Below, piece after piece: positions 43,154-51,862 of a stretch of 64,000 bases of DNA. Origin of the DNA: Tenodera sinensis (Eukaryota > Arthropoda > Insecta > Mantodea > Mantidae). Below the pieces are notes generated by a model. That model was not told the DNA's origin. It searched no databases and worked only from the letters and a program-made list of their open reading frames with translations. The position numbers were made by a program, and so were the translations under genes. The DNA lies in NCBI GenBank assembly GCA_030765045.1, contig CM060963.1, positions 112,770,735-112,834,734 on the forward strand, read 5' to 3'. Numbering within the stretch: position 1 is the first letter of the stretch; the number at the start of each line of letters is the position of its first letter.

Positions 43154-44643
43154 TTTTTTTTTTTTTTTTTTGAAAGGGGAGACAGAAAGAGAGTTGGACA
43201 AGAAAGAGTTGGCTTATTTCGCCGGGAAAATGGGAACAAGGGAGGGGTAGAAAAACTAAGACTAAGGTTTCAAGAGGGGGTTTGGGGAGAAGTGTATCGT
43301 AGCTGTCGAGGTACCGCCTAAGCACCCTCGCAGTACGGATGATACAGCCGGCAATTACCGGCATCGGGAAGGGTATTCCGGGTGACAGACATGGCGAGGC
43401 CCTGACTGCCACACACGGGGAATTAGGAATAGGATGGTGAGTTCCGGGATCTTCATGTATGTCGGTTCCAGTTCCATGATCGTTTTCCTGTGACGCCACT
43501 GCATATCATAAGCTTGCATCGATCGTCGCAATTCTTGCGATGGTGATCGTAGTAGCCAGTGTGTGAAAACTCTGGGTGGTCGAGTTGTTGTGGCCACCAT
43601 GGTTGAGGAGTGACGTGTTCTTTTGCTAGAAGCTGCTGAAGTTGAACTTGTCGCTGTCGTAGTTCAATTTCCTGCGGAGATGGTGTCGGGAAGTGATGTC
43701 CTTCAGTTTGTGTGGTGGCCACTTGTGTTGTTGGAGTGGTCCTGCTCTCTAGTTGTGTCAGCTTCAGATGGGCGGATTCGAGAGTTTCACCATTGAGTGC
43801 GACGTATTCAGAGAGAGTTCTAACTTCAGTTCGTAGAGCTTCTACTGGTTCCATAAGGTGAAGTCCGGAGAATGTGTTGGCGGCGGTGTTGATTAAGGTG
43901 GTGACGGCGTTGGTAAGTTGATGTAGGGCGTCTTCGAAGCTACCCAGTCGATGTTTGAGGCTGAGAACCTCAGAGCAGAGGTACTCTACTTCTTTACTGG
44001 GCGGTTGTGTGCTGGTGGAGGCGGCGGTGCGAGTGGAGTTCGGCCCTTGGGTTGTTGGTTCTTGCTGCGTTGTCTGCGTTGATGGTTGTGTAGGCTGAGG
44101 AGCTTGGCGAGGCTCACGTTGTGGAGGCTGAGGAGGTAGAGACTGCTCACGTTGTGATGCGGCGTTGTTACGGTGCCTAGGGTATAGCGGACAGCAAACC
44201 TGCCCGGTGTAGTGGTCTCTCCTGTCGCAGGTGGCGCAATACCTACGACGTCTGGTGAGGTCGTGGTGCTGACAGGAGGATGTCAGTACTGCTGCTCCAC
44301 AGTAGTGACACTTGGCTCGGGCGACACAGGACTGGGTTTCATGTCCAAAAGAGCAGCATCTCCGACACGGCTGGATCCATTCGTTCCGACTACACTCTAT
44401 GCGAATGTGTCGGCCGAAGAGGGTGAGTCCTGAGGTGATGGCGGCGGTGAAATGCGTCCTGTCTTGAAAGACAAGTCGCACTAGTGGTGTCGCTCCGTAT
44501 ATTCCCCTAATCCTAGAGGCACCGACTAGTGAGCTCCATTTTCGCTGTCCCTCCTGTAGTATGATCTGCGGATGCAGGTGTCGATTGACTCCGACGGCAA
44601 CTGCGCCGAAGCGGCCGTACCGTGGGTTGGTTACAGGAGGTTA
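43154..44643 (-). mobile_element. Gag-only retroposon, left copy, poly-A tail
   Basis: On the minus strand the 5' junction follows CCCTTCAACCT of the Penelope 3' UTR near 44643. The insert ends with A18 (43171-43154), after which the Penelope sequence resumes as GGTAGCCATTCAT. No clear TSD is seen. The element is 5'-truncated within its reading frame and contains nothing but a gag-like frame and about 280 bp of 3' UTR. That UTR is related to the right copy (AAATAAGCCAACTCT, CTGTCTCCCCTTTC). Confidence 0.8.
43453..44640 (-). CDS. Zinc-knuckle gag-like (LINE ORF1-type) protein, left copy
   Basis: The frame is open from the junction near 44640 to 43453. The first ATG of the track-length frame at 44481 is internal to a longer open stretch beginning PPVTNPRYGRFGAVAVGVN, so the start is missing through 5' truncation. 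The N-terminal part resembles an RNA-binding fold (SRIRGIYGATPLVRLVFQD). Three zinc knuckles follow: CRRCCSFGHETQSC, CHYCGA...CQHHDL and CATCDRRDHYTGQVCC. Then comes a P/Q/T-rich linker and a predicted coiled coil (LCSEVLSLKHRLGSFEDALH). The architecture is that of LINE ORF1 or Gag proteins that package RNA. No RT or endonuclease accompanies it. Confidence 0.75.
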   Translation of the reverse strand, partial: PPVTNPRYGRFGAVAVGVNRHLHPQIILQEGQRKWSSLVGASRIRGIYGATPLVRLVFQDRTHFTAAITSGLTLFGRHIRIECSRNEWIQPCRRCCSFGHETQSCVARAKCHYCGAAVLTSSCQHHDLTRRRRYCATCDRRDHYTGQVCCPLYPRHRNNAASQREQSLPPQPPQREPRQAPQPTQPSTQTTQQEPTTQGPNSTRTAASTSTQPPSKEVEYLCSEVLSLKHRLGSFEDALHQLTNAVTTLINTAANTFSGLHLMEPVEALRTEVRTLSEYVALNGETLESAHLKLTQLESRTTPTTQVATTQTEGHHFPTPSPQEIELRQRQVQLQQLLAKEHVTPQPWWPQQLDHPEFSHTGYYDHHRKNCDDRCKLMICSGVTGKRSWNWNRHT

Positions 44644-45878
44644 GGTTGAAGGGACCAGTACATATGTTAGTACGTACCCAGTAGAAAACACCAAGCCTAG
44701 TCAGGAGACGGTTCACGGCTACGCTGGAATCTGTGTTTTCTCAGGCGGTCAATCTCTAACTTTAAAGCTGGTTTCCAGGCAGGACTGAACTGCAAACCTG
44801 CGTCCCGGTTCAGTGTGTTCCTCTCGGAGGAGATGGACAGAGCCTCCTTAACCTTGCGTTCCCAAACACCGCTGCATTTTGCCACAATGGTCGTACCTTT
44901 GAAGTTAGCTCTGTGGTCTTTTTCAATGCAATGTTCCGCCAACCCTGACTTTTCAGGCTGCATTAAGCGTATGGACCGTTCATGTTCCTTGATCCTGGTG
45001 GAAATGGTCCTGCCGGTTTGCCCTATGTATGGCGTCCCACATTCACAGGGGATGCGGTATACCCCTGGTACCTTAAGGTCCAGTTTGTCCTTTACCGATC
45101 TCACAAGATGTTTGATTTTCAGAGGCGGACTGTGAATGGTTCTGATGTTATGTTTGGCGAGAATTCTACTGATCCTGCCAGATAGATTGCCAGTGTATGG
45201 GATGCAGGCAGTGGCGGTCGGCTTATCTGGTGTTGGTTGTGGTTGTGGTTTTCCTTTCTTGGCCTTGGAGATAGAGGACTCAATGTCATCTACGGAGTAG
45301 CCGTTCTGGCGGAATGTGTACCTCAGGTGTTGTAGTTCTTGCTTGAGGTGGCTGGGATCGGAGATAGACACAGCTCTGTGGGCCAAAGTGTTTAGAACTC
45401 CAACTCGTTGGGACTTGTGATGGAAACTGTTGGCATTTAGATAGAGGTCGGTGTGTGTAGGTTTGCGATACACTGCATGCCCCAGAGTGCCGTTGTTATT
45501 TCTGGAGACCAGAATGTCCAAAAACGGCAGAGTTCCATCTTTCTCCACTTCCATGGTGAATTGGATTTGGGGTCGGAGACTGTTGAGGTGTGTGAGGAAG
45601 CTAGGCAAAGTGTCTAGTCCATGTGGCCATATAACAAAAGTGTCGTCCACGTACCGGAAGAAATGAGATGGCTTGAGTGGAGCGGTGGCAAGTATTTCGT
45701 GTTCCAGGTGTTCCATATAGAAATTAGCTATTGCAGGTGACAAAGGAGAGCCCATTGCCACACCGTCTACTTGCTCGTAGAACCTTCCACCAAACAGGAA
45801 GAAAGTGGACGTCAAAGTGTGCCGGAAGAGCTCGGTGATGTCAGCCGGAAAGTGTTCCATCAGAAGCTGGATGGTCTC
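44644..45878 (-). mobile_element. Left Penelope-like arm
   Basis: About 1.24 kb in minus-strand sense, from GAGACCATCC at the centre to the 3' UTR sequence GGTCCCTTCAACCT. It is 5'-truncated inside the RT domain. It overlaps the right arm in about 1,020 bp with only a handful of differences. Confidence 0.88.
44697..45878 (-). pseudogene. Penelope-like RT plus GIY-YIG endonuclease, left arm, 5' truncated
   Basis: An open frame of about 390 codons. The RT part has FYEQVDGVAMGSPLSPAIAN, the catalytic box FFRYVDDTFVIWPHG, PFLDILVSRNNNGTLGHAVY and the conserved YRKPTHTDLYLN. The endonuclease has GVYRIPCECGTPYIGQTGRT and R...H. The GIY-YIG motif therefore appears as GVY...YIG, with the downstream arginine in TRIKEHERS and the CCHH-like CECG. 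This pairing of RT and GIY-YIG is diagnostic of Penelope-like elements. The N-terminal half of the RT is missing. No stop or shift is seen within the preserved part, which indicates a young insertion. Confidence 0.92.
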
Positions 45879-46902
45879 ATTTCTTCCGGTACGTGGACGA
45901 CACTTTTGTTATATGGCCACATGGACTAGACACTTTGCCTAGCTTCCTCACACACCTCAACAGTCTCCGACCCCAAATCCAGTTCACCATGGAAGTGGAG
46001 AAAGATGGAACTCTGCCGTTTTTGGACATTCTGGTCTCCAGAAATAACAACGGCACTCTGGGGCATGCAGTGTATCGCAAACCTACACACACCGACCTCT
46101 ATCTAAATGCCAACAGTTTCCATCACAAGTCCCAACGAGTTGGAGTTCTAAACACTTTGGCCCACAGAGCTGTGTCTATCTCCGATCCCAGCCACCTCAA
46201 GCAAGAACTACAACACCTGAGGTACACATTCCGCCAGAACGGCTACTCCGTAGATGACATTGAGTCCTCTATCTCCAAGGCCAAGAAAGGAAAACCACAA
46301 CCACAACCAACACCAGATAAGCCGACCGCCACTGCCTGCATCCCATACACTGGCAATCTATCTGGCAGGATCAGTAGAATTCTCGCCAAACATAACATCA
46401 GAACCATTCACAGTCCGCCTCTGAAAATCAAACATCTTGTGAGATCGGTAAAGGACAAACTGGACCTTAAGGTACCAGGGGTATACCGCATCCCCTGTGA
46501 ATGTGGGACGCCATACATTGGGCAAACCGGCAGGACCATTTCCACCAGGATCAAGGAACATGAACGGTCCACACGCTTAATGCAGCCTGAAAAGTCAGGG
46601 TTGGCGGAACATTGCTTTGAAAAAGACCACAGAGCTAACTTCAAAGGTACGACCATTGTGGCAAAATGCAGCGGTGTTTGGGAACGCAAGGTTAAGGAGG
46701 CTCTGTCCATCTCCTCCGAGAGGAACACACTGAACCGGGACGCAGGTTTGCAGTTCAGTCCTGCCTGGAAACCAGCTTTAAAGTTAGAGATTGACTGCCT
46801 GAGAAAACACAGATTCCAGCGTAGCCGTGAACCGTCTCCTGACTAGGCTTGGTGTTTTCTACTGGGTACGTACTAACATATGTACTGGTCCCTTCAACCT
46901 TG
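45879..46902 (+). mobile_element. Right Penelope-like arm
   Basis: The plus-strand copy begins at ATTTCTTCCGG, that is, about 210 bp further 3' in the element than the left arm. It runs to CCCTTCAACCTTG, where the right gag-only retroposon is inserted. The junction with the left arm shares TCTC, so the two arms may have been joined through 4 bp of microhomology. Confidence 0.88.
45880..46846 (+). pseudogene. Penelope-like RT end plus GIY-YIG endonuclease, right arm, 5' truncated
   Basis: The frame is open from the arm junction. There is no start codon, because the first residues belong to the catalytic box FRYVDDTFVIWP. Compared with the left arm I see only about three amino-acid differences in 317 (for example ERSTRLM for ERSIRLM, HCFEKDH for HCIEKDH and DCLRKH for DRLRKH). 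All endonuclease residues are kept. The stop TAG after REPSPD is at the same place as in the left arm. Confidence 0.92.
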
Positions 46903-48465
46903 GTAGCCATTCATGCCTCGCGATTTTCCAGCGAGGCATATACTGACAGCAGCACAACACGAGTGGCCGTCAGCTTTGAGGGCCACTCGTATAGTCACCT
47001 CACGCGGACCCACAAGTCTGATGAGGATAATCTTCGCCGACACTGCAGACCAGGAAGCCGCCTTGAGGACGGGCTTGCCCTTACTTGGGCGGCGACTGCC
47101 TGCTGAGCCCAGCCGAACTACTCGCCGAGTGCCATGCCGCAGATGCTGCCGCTATGGGCACGACGCCACTGCCTGCACCGCTACACCAAGGTGCCATTAC
47201 TGTGGAGCCTCATGCCTCACATTGCAGTGCACCAACCACGACCTCCGCCGCCGACGCCGGTACTGCGCCACATGTAATGGACATGGTCATTTTACAGGAC
47301 AGGCGCAGTGCCCACTTTACCCCAGGCAGTCAACACCAGCCAGCGCAGCCAGACCGACACAACACACATCAACACCTATCTCCGCCGACGCACCCACACC
47401 ACGTGGAATAACTTCCTACGCCGCAGCAGCAACACATGGAGAGCTTCACAGCACCGAGGCCCAGAAACTTCACTCTATGGTCTCTGGCCTCGATCACCGT
47501 CTTAGATGCATCGAAGACGCTTGCAAACAACTCACAAACGCCGTCTCCACATTAACTACAGCAGTCACCACTCAACCACAACCCGTGACCAACGAAGTAC
47601 AAGACACCACAACTGCAATAGAAGAGGTTCGACATATCGCCGCAGAGAGCGTCCCAGCTCTCACTCACTCAATATCATCACTTAACGCCAAGATCAACAA
47701 GCAGATACGGACAAGCCGCCAGCGCCACGCAGCGATTGCCCGCCAACTAACTCACCACACGACAGGCTTTAACGCCGCAGCCAGACTTCTCCATCAACTA
47801 CGAGCAGCAACTATCGAACTCGACAATAGTGAAGTTCTCAACTCAATACAGCGTAAGTTGTATCGGCTAGAGACTACCATCATGTCAACATCAACAGACG
47901 CTTCTACACAGTATCACTACACAGACACACTCCAACCAGAACAACCAACACAGAAGATTCCAGCCGCAACATCAGCTCTATTCACTATTCCAGCACTTCA
48001 GCAGAAACATCCACCCACCAACTACGAGCTACCAGACAAAACACGGAGAAGACGAACACCACAACACGCATACTACGACAGACTGCACGACTCCGCCACA
48101 TGTCAACATCCAACATGTGTAGACCTCCGTAGAAACAGCAACTACCAGTGACAACATCAACCCTACATCATTACACCGTGTGTGGCAGCCAGGGCTCCGG
48201 TCATGGTTGTCACCCGGGCAAGTCAGCTCAATATCCACCAGATATTCGGTGGATCCACAAATTACATTAAATTACCGAGGTGCTAATTGCGGGACTCGGC
48301 AAACATCACCTACACTTCCTATCATTCGCATTTATTCCTTCCTAGTTTAGTTCCTTCCCCTCCCCTTAAAACCTGGCGAGATAAGCCAACTCTGTCTTAC
48401 TTCCAACTCTACTTCTGTCTCCCCTTTCCAAAAAAAAAAAAAAAAAAAAAAAAGTAGCCATTCAT
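46903..48465 (+). mobile_element. Gag-only retroposon, right copy, with 12-bp TSD and poly-A
   Basis: The insert 46915-48453 ends in A24 (48430-48453). It is flanked by perfect GTAGCCATTCAT at 46903-46914 and 48454-48465. Removal restores a continuous Penelope 3' UTR running into the ribozyme-like motif. At 1.54 kb it holds a single gag-like frame and about 280 bp of 3' UTR, with no ORF2. It joins the Penelope sequence at its 3' end within 1 bp of the site used by the left copy. Confidence 0.88.
46915..48151 (+). CDS. Zinc-knuckle gag-like (LINE ORF1-type) protein, right copy
   Basis: An open frame of about 412 codons. The apparent ATG at 46913 straddles the TSD junction and is accidental, so the true N-terminus is truncated. 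An RNA-binding-like region (ATRIVTSRGPTSLMRIIFAD) precedes three knuckles: CRRCCRYGHDATAC, CHYCGASCLTLQCTNHD and CATCNGHGHFTGQAQC. A variable linker and a helical region (HSMVSGLDHRLRCIEDACKQ) follow. Only about half of the aligned knuckle-region residues match the left copy, although both sit in near-identical Penelope arms. Likely role: RNA binding and particle formation for its own mobilisation. Confidence 0.75.
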
Positions 48466-48589
48466 CATCCTGATGATGGGAGAGATGTACGCTCCCGAAA
48501 CGTCGATGGCTCTTCATCACTTCACCTGGCTCGAAGCCCGAGAACAGCTTGAATATGTTCGTCGCCAGGAAAGCTTCAGTTCTTATTTT
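48454..48589 (+). repeat. Right arm: Penelope-like 3' tail
   Basis: From GTAGCCATTCAT through the ribozyme motif and CACCTGGCTCGAAGCCCGAG to TTCGTCGCCAGGAAAGC and the TSD. It is longer than the left tail by about 32 bp. Confidence 0.85.
48466..48508 (+). ncRNA. Hammerhead-ribozyme-like motif, right copy
   Basis: The order is CAUC (stem I), CUGAUGA (48470-48476), GGGAG (48478-48482), loop, CUCCC (48492-48496), GAAA (48497-48500), C-GUC with cleavage expected after 48504, and GAUG pairing back to CAUC. Stem III is reduced to the self-complementary ACGU, as in minimal type I motifs reported from Penelope-like elements that work as dimers. One unpaired U at the base of stem II (48477) weakens the fit. 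Activity is not shown by the sequence alone. Confidence 0.6.
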
Positions 48590-48601
48590 AACTCGTCTAC
48601 A

Positions 48602-50379
48602 GGCTACGATTTCAACGCAGTAAAATAAAAATGTGGTGTAATAAGACGCCTATTTTGTGAATATGGGCTGTGTTAAACACAAAAACACTGTCTTAAACAT
48701 AAACTCAAGTAAACAAAAAAGAATGACATTTAATATTAAACGATAAACCATGGGCAATGAAATATATAACCTCAAATATCATTCATGCAATCTACAGGTT
48801 TACATGCTATTATGTAACTGCATTACACACTCAAATTACAAAGAAGATAGACAAAACTGCAAGCAGCATGTTACTTAAATAAAACAGAAGTGTTGACATT
48901 GAGTTGACTCAGAATTATTAATCATTGTTTACACTGTTTTTCACATTTGCACAATGTGCATAATGTTATATACCTACACAAACATGCTATACTGGATGGC
49001 TGATATACAAATGCTGCTATTTAGAATGACCTAAAGCTACCTACTGAATTCAAAACCTTTAGGGTGAAATTTTGCTGTTACTATTACTGAGAACTTGATT
49101 ACTCAGTTTGCAACAACATATTACTCAGCACTTCAGGACACTTTATTTTACAGGGGGAATCCACAAAAGCAGATGAAATATTAAAAATAATAACCGTAAA
49201 ACAGCACTGTAAATGAAATACATGAAATACGTAATCTTAAATCAGTATTGTAAAGCAACATTGTGTTAGCTTAGGTTAGGTTAGTTTTGCATATGAGTGG
49301 GGTGACAGGGTCCTGTTATCGAAATATTTACAATCTGGGTAGTGTTTATGCAATCATTTCAACGTAAATGCCTTAATCAATCATTGTAGCATATATTACA
49401 CTCGTTTATCCACATTTATTAGCTAAATATCCGCCGCATAAGCGAAATAAAACCACTTCATCGACCGTACGAAATTTTCTCATAAATAAAACACGAAGCT
49501 TGAGCGCACAATAAAACTTACAAGATCGTAATCAGCAATAAAAACTGCATCCATTGCACTATGTTTCATTCGTTTTCTCGAGCGGACGATTTTGTAAATA
49601 TTTACCAAACTTTGCTATAGTCTACAGTTTTACATGCAGCAACATAACACATTTCTTCTAAACTACAGCTACACATTTAAATTACAAAGACAAAAGATAA
49701 TGTACAAATATGAACAGCATACTACTTACATGAAACAAACTGTTGGTGTTGCAGATGCCACTAATTGAATTCACTCGAAATTACTGTCTTTCACTATTCA
49801 CACTATTCACCATGTTATATACACACCGGCAACTAATACACATAATGCTGCAATTTATTGTAATTAAATACTGAATTTAGAAGCTTTATGTTGTAATTCA
49901 CCTTTTGTTTTAACTGAAAGTTTCTGATTTTTAATTTGCATCCGGGAATGCAACAGTTACGGTGCATTGTCGTGTTTGAGGTTAGGTTGTAGTATGGCAA
50001 CATTAATATACACTACTGGAACAGTTTTTCTTCAACAACCTCTCACCACTGTAATCGTGACACAAATTGTACTTGCAAACAGATAAATTAACCACACTAT
50101 ACGGCTAATGTAGCCATAGTCCTAGATGGAACACAATAAACATGAACACGTGGATAGCACACGGCACAGTCAAAACGTTATTACATTTATTCCTGTTCCT
50201 ATACTGCCAAAATAAAACTTTTGAAACACTCGCTTTGCTAATATGAAGACAAACTTACATAGGAATTATTATAAGAAACAATAACTCGAAGACATAGAAA
50301 ATAATACGAAAAACAGCGTGTGGAAACACCTCAGAAATCACTCCCACCAGCCGACGCCATTTTTGTACAACTGGGATGC
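48602..50379. other. Unassigned
   Basis: No recognisable gene. Sequence just after 48602 continues the possible host reading frame of 43005. Two TTAGG units occur near 49268, too few for telomeric DNA. Confidence 0.4.
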
Positions 50380-50647
50380 CAGGCTCAGGTCCGTTAATCT
50401 AGAAGGTCCTGGTTACTGCCACTGGCTTCCATCTCTCACCACAGAATGCGCAGGTGCTTTATGCGGGCCTTGACCTCAAGACTTCCGGTGGGGTTTTTTA
50501 GTGAGTAGGCTGCCCGGGTTCGAAGCCAGGGTAGGAGTCTTACACTCGCATGCATGCATTCGGTTAGGGCGTAAGTAGCCTTTTTCCCCACCACAATAAA
50601 AGAAAAAAAAAAAAAAAAAAAAAAAAAAAAGAAAAGAAAAAAAAAAG
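50380..50647 (+). repeat. Probable SINE with poly-A tail
   Basis: GCCCGGGTTCGAAGCCAGG at about 50511 fits a Pol III B box. It is followed by about 90 bp of body and an A-run of about 30 at 50601-50630, interrupted further on by G. An A box is not clear and no TSD was found, so the 5' boundary is a guess. Confidence 0.4.
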
Positions 50648-50737
50648 ACGTTTGTCTACAGTTCCACACGGGACTTATGTTTGAGGAGCATTTCTCAACG
50701 TAAATGATTAAAATCTGAAAACATTTTTTTTTTAATT

Positions 50738-51330
50738 TTGAAGTGTGCTCTCATGGCTTTCTGTACTCATTCTTGTGCAAACTGTTCTTAAAAACGCTTA
50801 TTCTTTTATCTACTTTGTGTTAGCTCATAACTGAGATAGACGTTTATGGAAGCTGTACACGTACAATGAAACAATTGCATATTATTTTCTTGAAAACTGT
50901 TTAGGAAAAGGTCCACATACGTTCGTGTGTCTGTAAATATAACTAAAAAACGAAAAGCCGTTTGCACATTGAATTTGGTGTTTAAGGTAAGCATCTTCCA
51001 AGGATGCACCACCAAAATTTTCTATAAAAATCTCCCCTTCCAGATTAAACTTTACATGAAATATTTTTGGAAAAGTTTAGTTTTCTCAAAAATGACTATA
51101 ATGATTTTGACAAAAGTAACAAATGTTTAAGATTATTTTCATGACAAATGAAATGTATATCTTGGCTTTTCTGGCAATCACCTCTGAAGTCCTCTTCATT
51201 CTAGACGACTTTTACCTCTGAAGTCCTCTTCATTCTAGACGACTTTTGCATAACTGGTAAACCTTAAACGATTGACAAAATCTTCCTCCACAAAAATGTA
51301 GATCTCGCTAAAACACACAATTTATTAAAT
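50738..51330. repeat. Repeat A copy 3, rearranged
   Basis: The first part (CTCATGGCTTTCTGTACTC to about 50890) is in the orientation of copy 6. The part from about 50905 (GTGTGTCTGTAAATATAACT, ACGAAAAGCCG) on is in the opposite orientation. It contains a perfect 34-bp tandem duplication at 51180-51213 and 51214-51247 that starts ACCTCTGAAGTCC. Confidence 0.8.
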
Positions 51331-51805
51331 GCTATTATCACTATTTTGGCATCAAAAGGGTGTGAGCGGTGTCGATTTAGGTAGATATTCTGTGAGTGTC
51401 GATACAGCCGGAAGTTACCTACAGTGGGTTTCCCTCATTGCATCTGTAGACAAGGACGGAAGAAAATGAAAATATCATCTATATGATATACGTAATATAA
51501 CTGTGGAAAACATTCAGCTATACTGACTCAGAGACACAGAGAGCGCTGGGACACGAAGATAAAAGTCGTGGCCAACTATATACTATTAGATAGGCTACGG
51601 CTACGGCGCGAACTGGAATCAGGTGATTCTCTAGTCCAGTCATGGTCCAATGAAGTAAAGTACAATCGCCTAATACACCCATATTTTAAGTAACATAAAA
51701 ATTGCTCATTGAATTCGTACAAAAGATACAGTTATATCATGATGCTATACAATGTTAGTCATAATTACTGCGTAATTCCGTTTCGCGCCAGAACTAACAA
51801 CTAGA

Positions 51806-51852
51806 GTATTGAGTATTGTTTAAGGGCCCGTCGACAGCTAGGTCATTAGGGT
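51806..51852 (-). mobile_element. 47-bp LINE tail insertion with 10-bp TSD
   Basis: The same LINE 3' end as at 40136 (GACCTAGCTGTCGACGGGCC on the minus strand). It is flanked by AACAACTAGA at 51796-51805 and 51853-51862. The tail read on the minus strand is TACTCAATAC rather than poly-A. Confidence 0.9.
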
Positions 51853-51862
51853 AACAACTAGA

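Larger units (their letters stand above)
43051..48589. mobile_element. Composite head-to-head Penelope-like insertion with two nested gag-only retroposons
   Basis: The 5.5-kb insertion is flanked by perfect AACTCGTCTACA at 43039-43050 and 48590-48601. Its two arms are inverted and meet at 45878/45879. From centre to edge each arm has RT-endonuclease coding sequence, the start of the 3' UTR, a gag-like retroposon ending in poly-A, and the ribozyme-bearing 3' tail. The Penelope parts of the two arms are nearly identical, whereas the nested gag-like parts are strongly diverged. Penelope-like elements are known to insert as tandem or inverted partial copies, which suits the arrangement. Confidence 0.88.

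Noticed and set aside
43005..43250. An 81-codon frame MAAYVVGTTCKQ... running through the T-run
   Set aside because: Beyond the TSD it translates the antisense of the Penelope tail and a poly-T. Only the first 12-15 codons could be host sequence.
46849..47411. Overlapping frames in the gag-like region, for example MGGDCLLSPAELLAECHA
   Set aside because: They are alternative-frame shadows of the zinc-knuckle frame.
49266..49284. Telomere-like TTAGG repeat
   Set aside because: Only two units, GGTTAGGTTAG, which is expected by chance.
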